From Halieaceae bacterium (GTDB taxonomy: Bacteria; Pseudomonadota; Gammaproteobacteria; Pseudomonadales; Halieaceae): 42,299 bases of DNA. Below the pieces are notes generated by a model. The model was not told the origin of the DNA, searched no databases, and worked only from the letters and a program-made list of their open reading frames with translations. The stretch lies in contig DPGN01000053.1 in NCBI GenBank assembly GCA_003523185.1, positions 1 through 42,299 of the forward strand, read 5' to 3'. Of this stretch, positions 41,643 through 42,299 are shown piece after piece. Each line of letters begins with the position of its first letter. Position 1 is the first letter of the stretch. A program made the translations under genes and the position numbers.

Positions 41643-42299
41643 CTAGGCGGCGCTTCGAACGCCTGGAGGGTTGTCTTTGAGTTGCTTGGCTCGGACATTC
41701 AGTGGATCCAACTCCGAGATAATCTGCAACTGCTCATCGGTCGGTGCTTCGGTCTCACCAAGATCGTCCGATACGGCAAGCTCAAATCCGGTGTTTTCCT
41801 GCACCTCGGCCAGTGCCACACCGGGATGCAAACTGATCACCCGCATTTGCTTGTTGGGACCATTAAAGTCCATCACGCAAAGATCCGTAATGACGCGTCG
41901 TATGTCGATATCGTCGAAGGAATACCCTTTAGGGAGACGCTTGGGGTTATAGCCTATGGAGCAGACCACGTCGCACTCACCCTCAACGAAAACACGCGTG
42001 GAATGTTTAGGCACGAAAAACGAGTTCGCGTGACTGATTGAGTTGCCTGGGAAGCCCCTGACACCCAATAACTGAACCTTGGGCGCCTCATAGGTACCGC
42101 CCAGCGCAGCAATATTGGTTTGACCAAACCGATCGACCTGACTTGGACCGACCAAGGCATGGCGAGCCCCGCTCCAGACATTGTCAAAAATGCGGGCGAA
42201 ACCCATCCAGTTCTCGTTGGCTTGTCCCTTGTGCGAGGTCATCCCACTCACAGGGTTCGGCTTGGACAACATGAAGGACTGACTGTCCGTCATCATCAT
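41643..42299 (-). CDS. ipdB: CoA-transferase-like ring hydrolase subunit IpdB, N-terminus cut off
   Basis: At least 218 residues of a class I CoA-transferase-fold beta subunit, matching IpdB (Rv3552) in the stretches GFARIFDNVWSGARHALVGPSQVDRFGQTNIAALGG, VQLLGVRGFPGNSISH, and SFFVPKHSTRVFVE with DVVCSIGY. IpdAB opens steroid ring C by a retro-Claisen-type hydrolysis of COCHEA-CoA rather than by CoA transfer. The reading frame continues to the right edge; the three methionines there align with the interior LLxTDG region of the family, so the real start and about 30 residues lie outside. ipdA is expected just beyond. The gap to the enoyl-CoA hydratase is 21 bases. Confidence 0.87.
   Translation of the reverse strand: MMMTDSQSFMLSKPNPVSGMTSHKGQANENWMGFARIFDNVWSGARHALVGPSQVDRFGQTNIAALGGTYEAPKVQLLGVRGFPGNSISHANSFFVPKHSTRVFVEGECDVVCSIGYNPKRLPKGYSFDDIDIRRVITDLCVMDFNGPNKQMRVISLHPGVALAEVQENTGFELAVSDDLGETEAPTDEQLQIISELDPLNVRAKQLKDNPPGVRSAA

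Noticed and set aside
1..42299. CRISPR arrays, insertion sequences, prophage genes, toxin-antitoxin pairs
   Set aside because: No repeat-spacer series, transposase, phage structural gene or toxin family was seen anywhere in the window.

Overview
This 42.3 kb window looks like chromosome from an aerobic, probably marine, gammaproteobacterium. GC looks to be in the mid-50s percent by eye. It has TonB-dependent and sodium-coupled uptake, a heterotetrameric sarcosine-oxidase operon and a steroid/bile-acid degradation cluster. Lineages such as the OM60/NOR5 (Halieaceae) group would fit, but that placement is inference; no rRNA or marker gene here settles it. Genes are dense and operonic, with several 4-bp ATGA overlaps. 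I see no insertion sequence, prophage or CRISPR array.

Layout. (1) 1-6159: a truncated acyl-CoA synthetase, a PsiE-like membrane protein, an exported alpha/beta hydrolase followed by kynureninase (kynU) and adenine phosphoribosyltransferase (apt), an iron-sulfur L-serine dehydratase (sdaA) and, on the other strand, a TruC-like pseudouridine synthase. (2) 6367-17716: an N-methyl amino acid catabolic locus. It holds an alpha-ketoglutaric-semialdehyde-type aldehyde dehydrogenase, an M19 dipeptidase-like protein lacking several metal ligands, an unrecognised 572-aa protein, a DUF3726-type protein, soxBDAG, and a convergent Ldh2-family oxidoreductase. (3) 17790-18117: tRNA-Arg(ACG) with its promoter and terminator. 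A 54-bp direct repeat of the tRNA 3' end plus terminator lies 176 bp away, with a hairpin-rich segment between the copies. (4) 18238-27100: a TonB-dependent receptor and a sodium:solute symporter on the minus strand, divergent from a beta-propeller/amidohydrolase fusion and an M20 peptidase; together these look like an uptake and hydrolysis set, perhaps for peptides or amides. (5) 27245-29707: a YeiH-type transporter and a rubredoxin-rubredoxin reductase fusion. (6) 29783-42299, all minus strand: a steroid degradation operon. It contains a thiolase, a BaiE-like NTF2-fold protein, a KstD-type flavoprotein, IpdF, FadE30, two further acyl-CoA dehydrogenases, an Rv3548c-like SDR, FadA6, FadE31, an enoyl-CoA hydratase and the 5'-truncated IpdB.

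The steroid cluster corresponds to breakdown of the C/D-ring remnant (HIP-CoA) known from actinobacterial KstR2-regulon genes and from proteobacterial bile-acid degraders. The BaiE-like protein keeps the tyrosine, histidine, aspartate and arginine positions that I recall as the active site of bile acid 7alpha-dehydratase, which suggests 7-hydroxylated bile acids as substrates.

The most promising uncharacterised material is the set between the aldehyde dehydrogenase and soxB. Several members (M19-like, DUF3726, SoxD, Ldh2) have lost hallmark residues of their parent families. The locus may therefore handle something other than plain sarcosine, for example a cyclic N-methyl amino acid or betaine. 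Family assignments come from reading motifs and remembered homologues; no database search was run.
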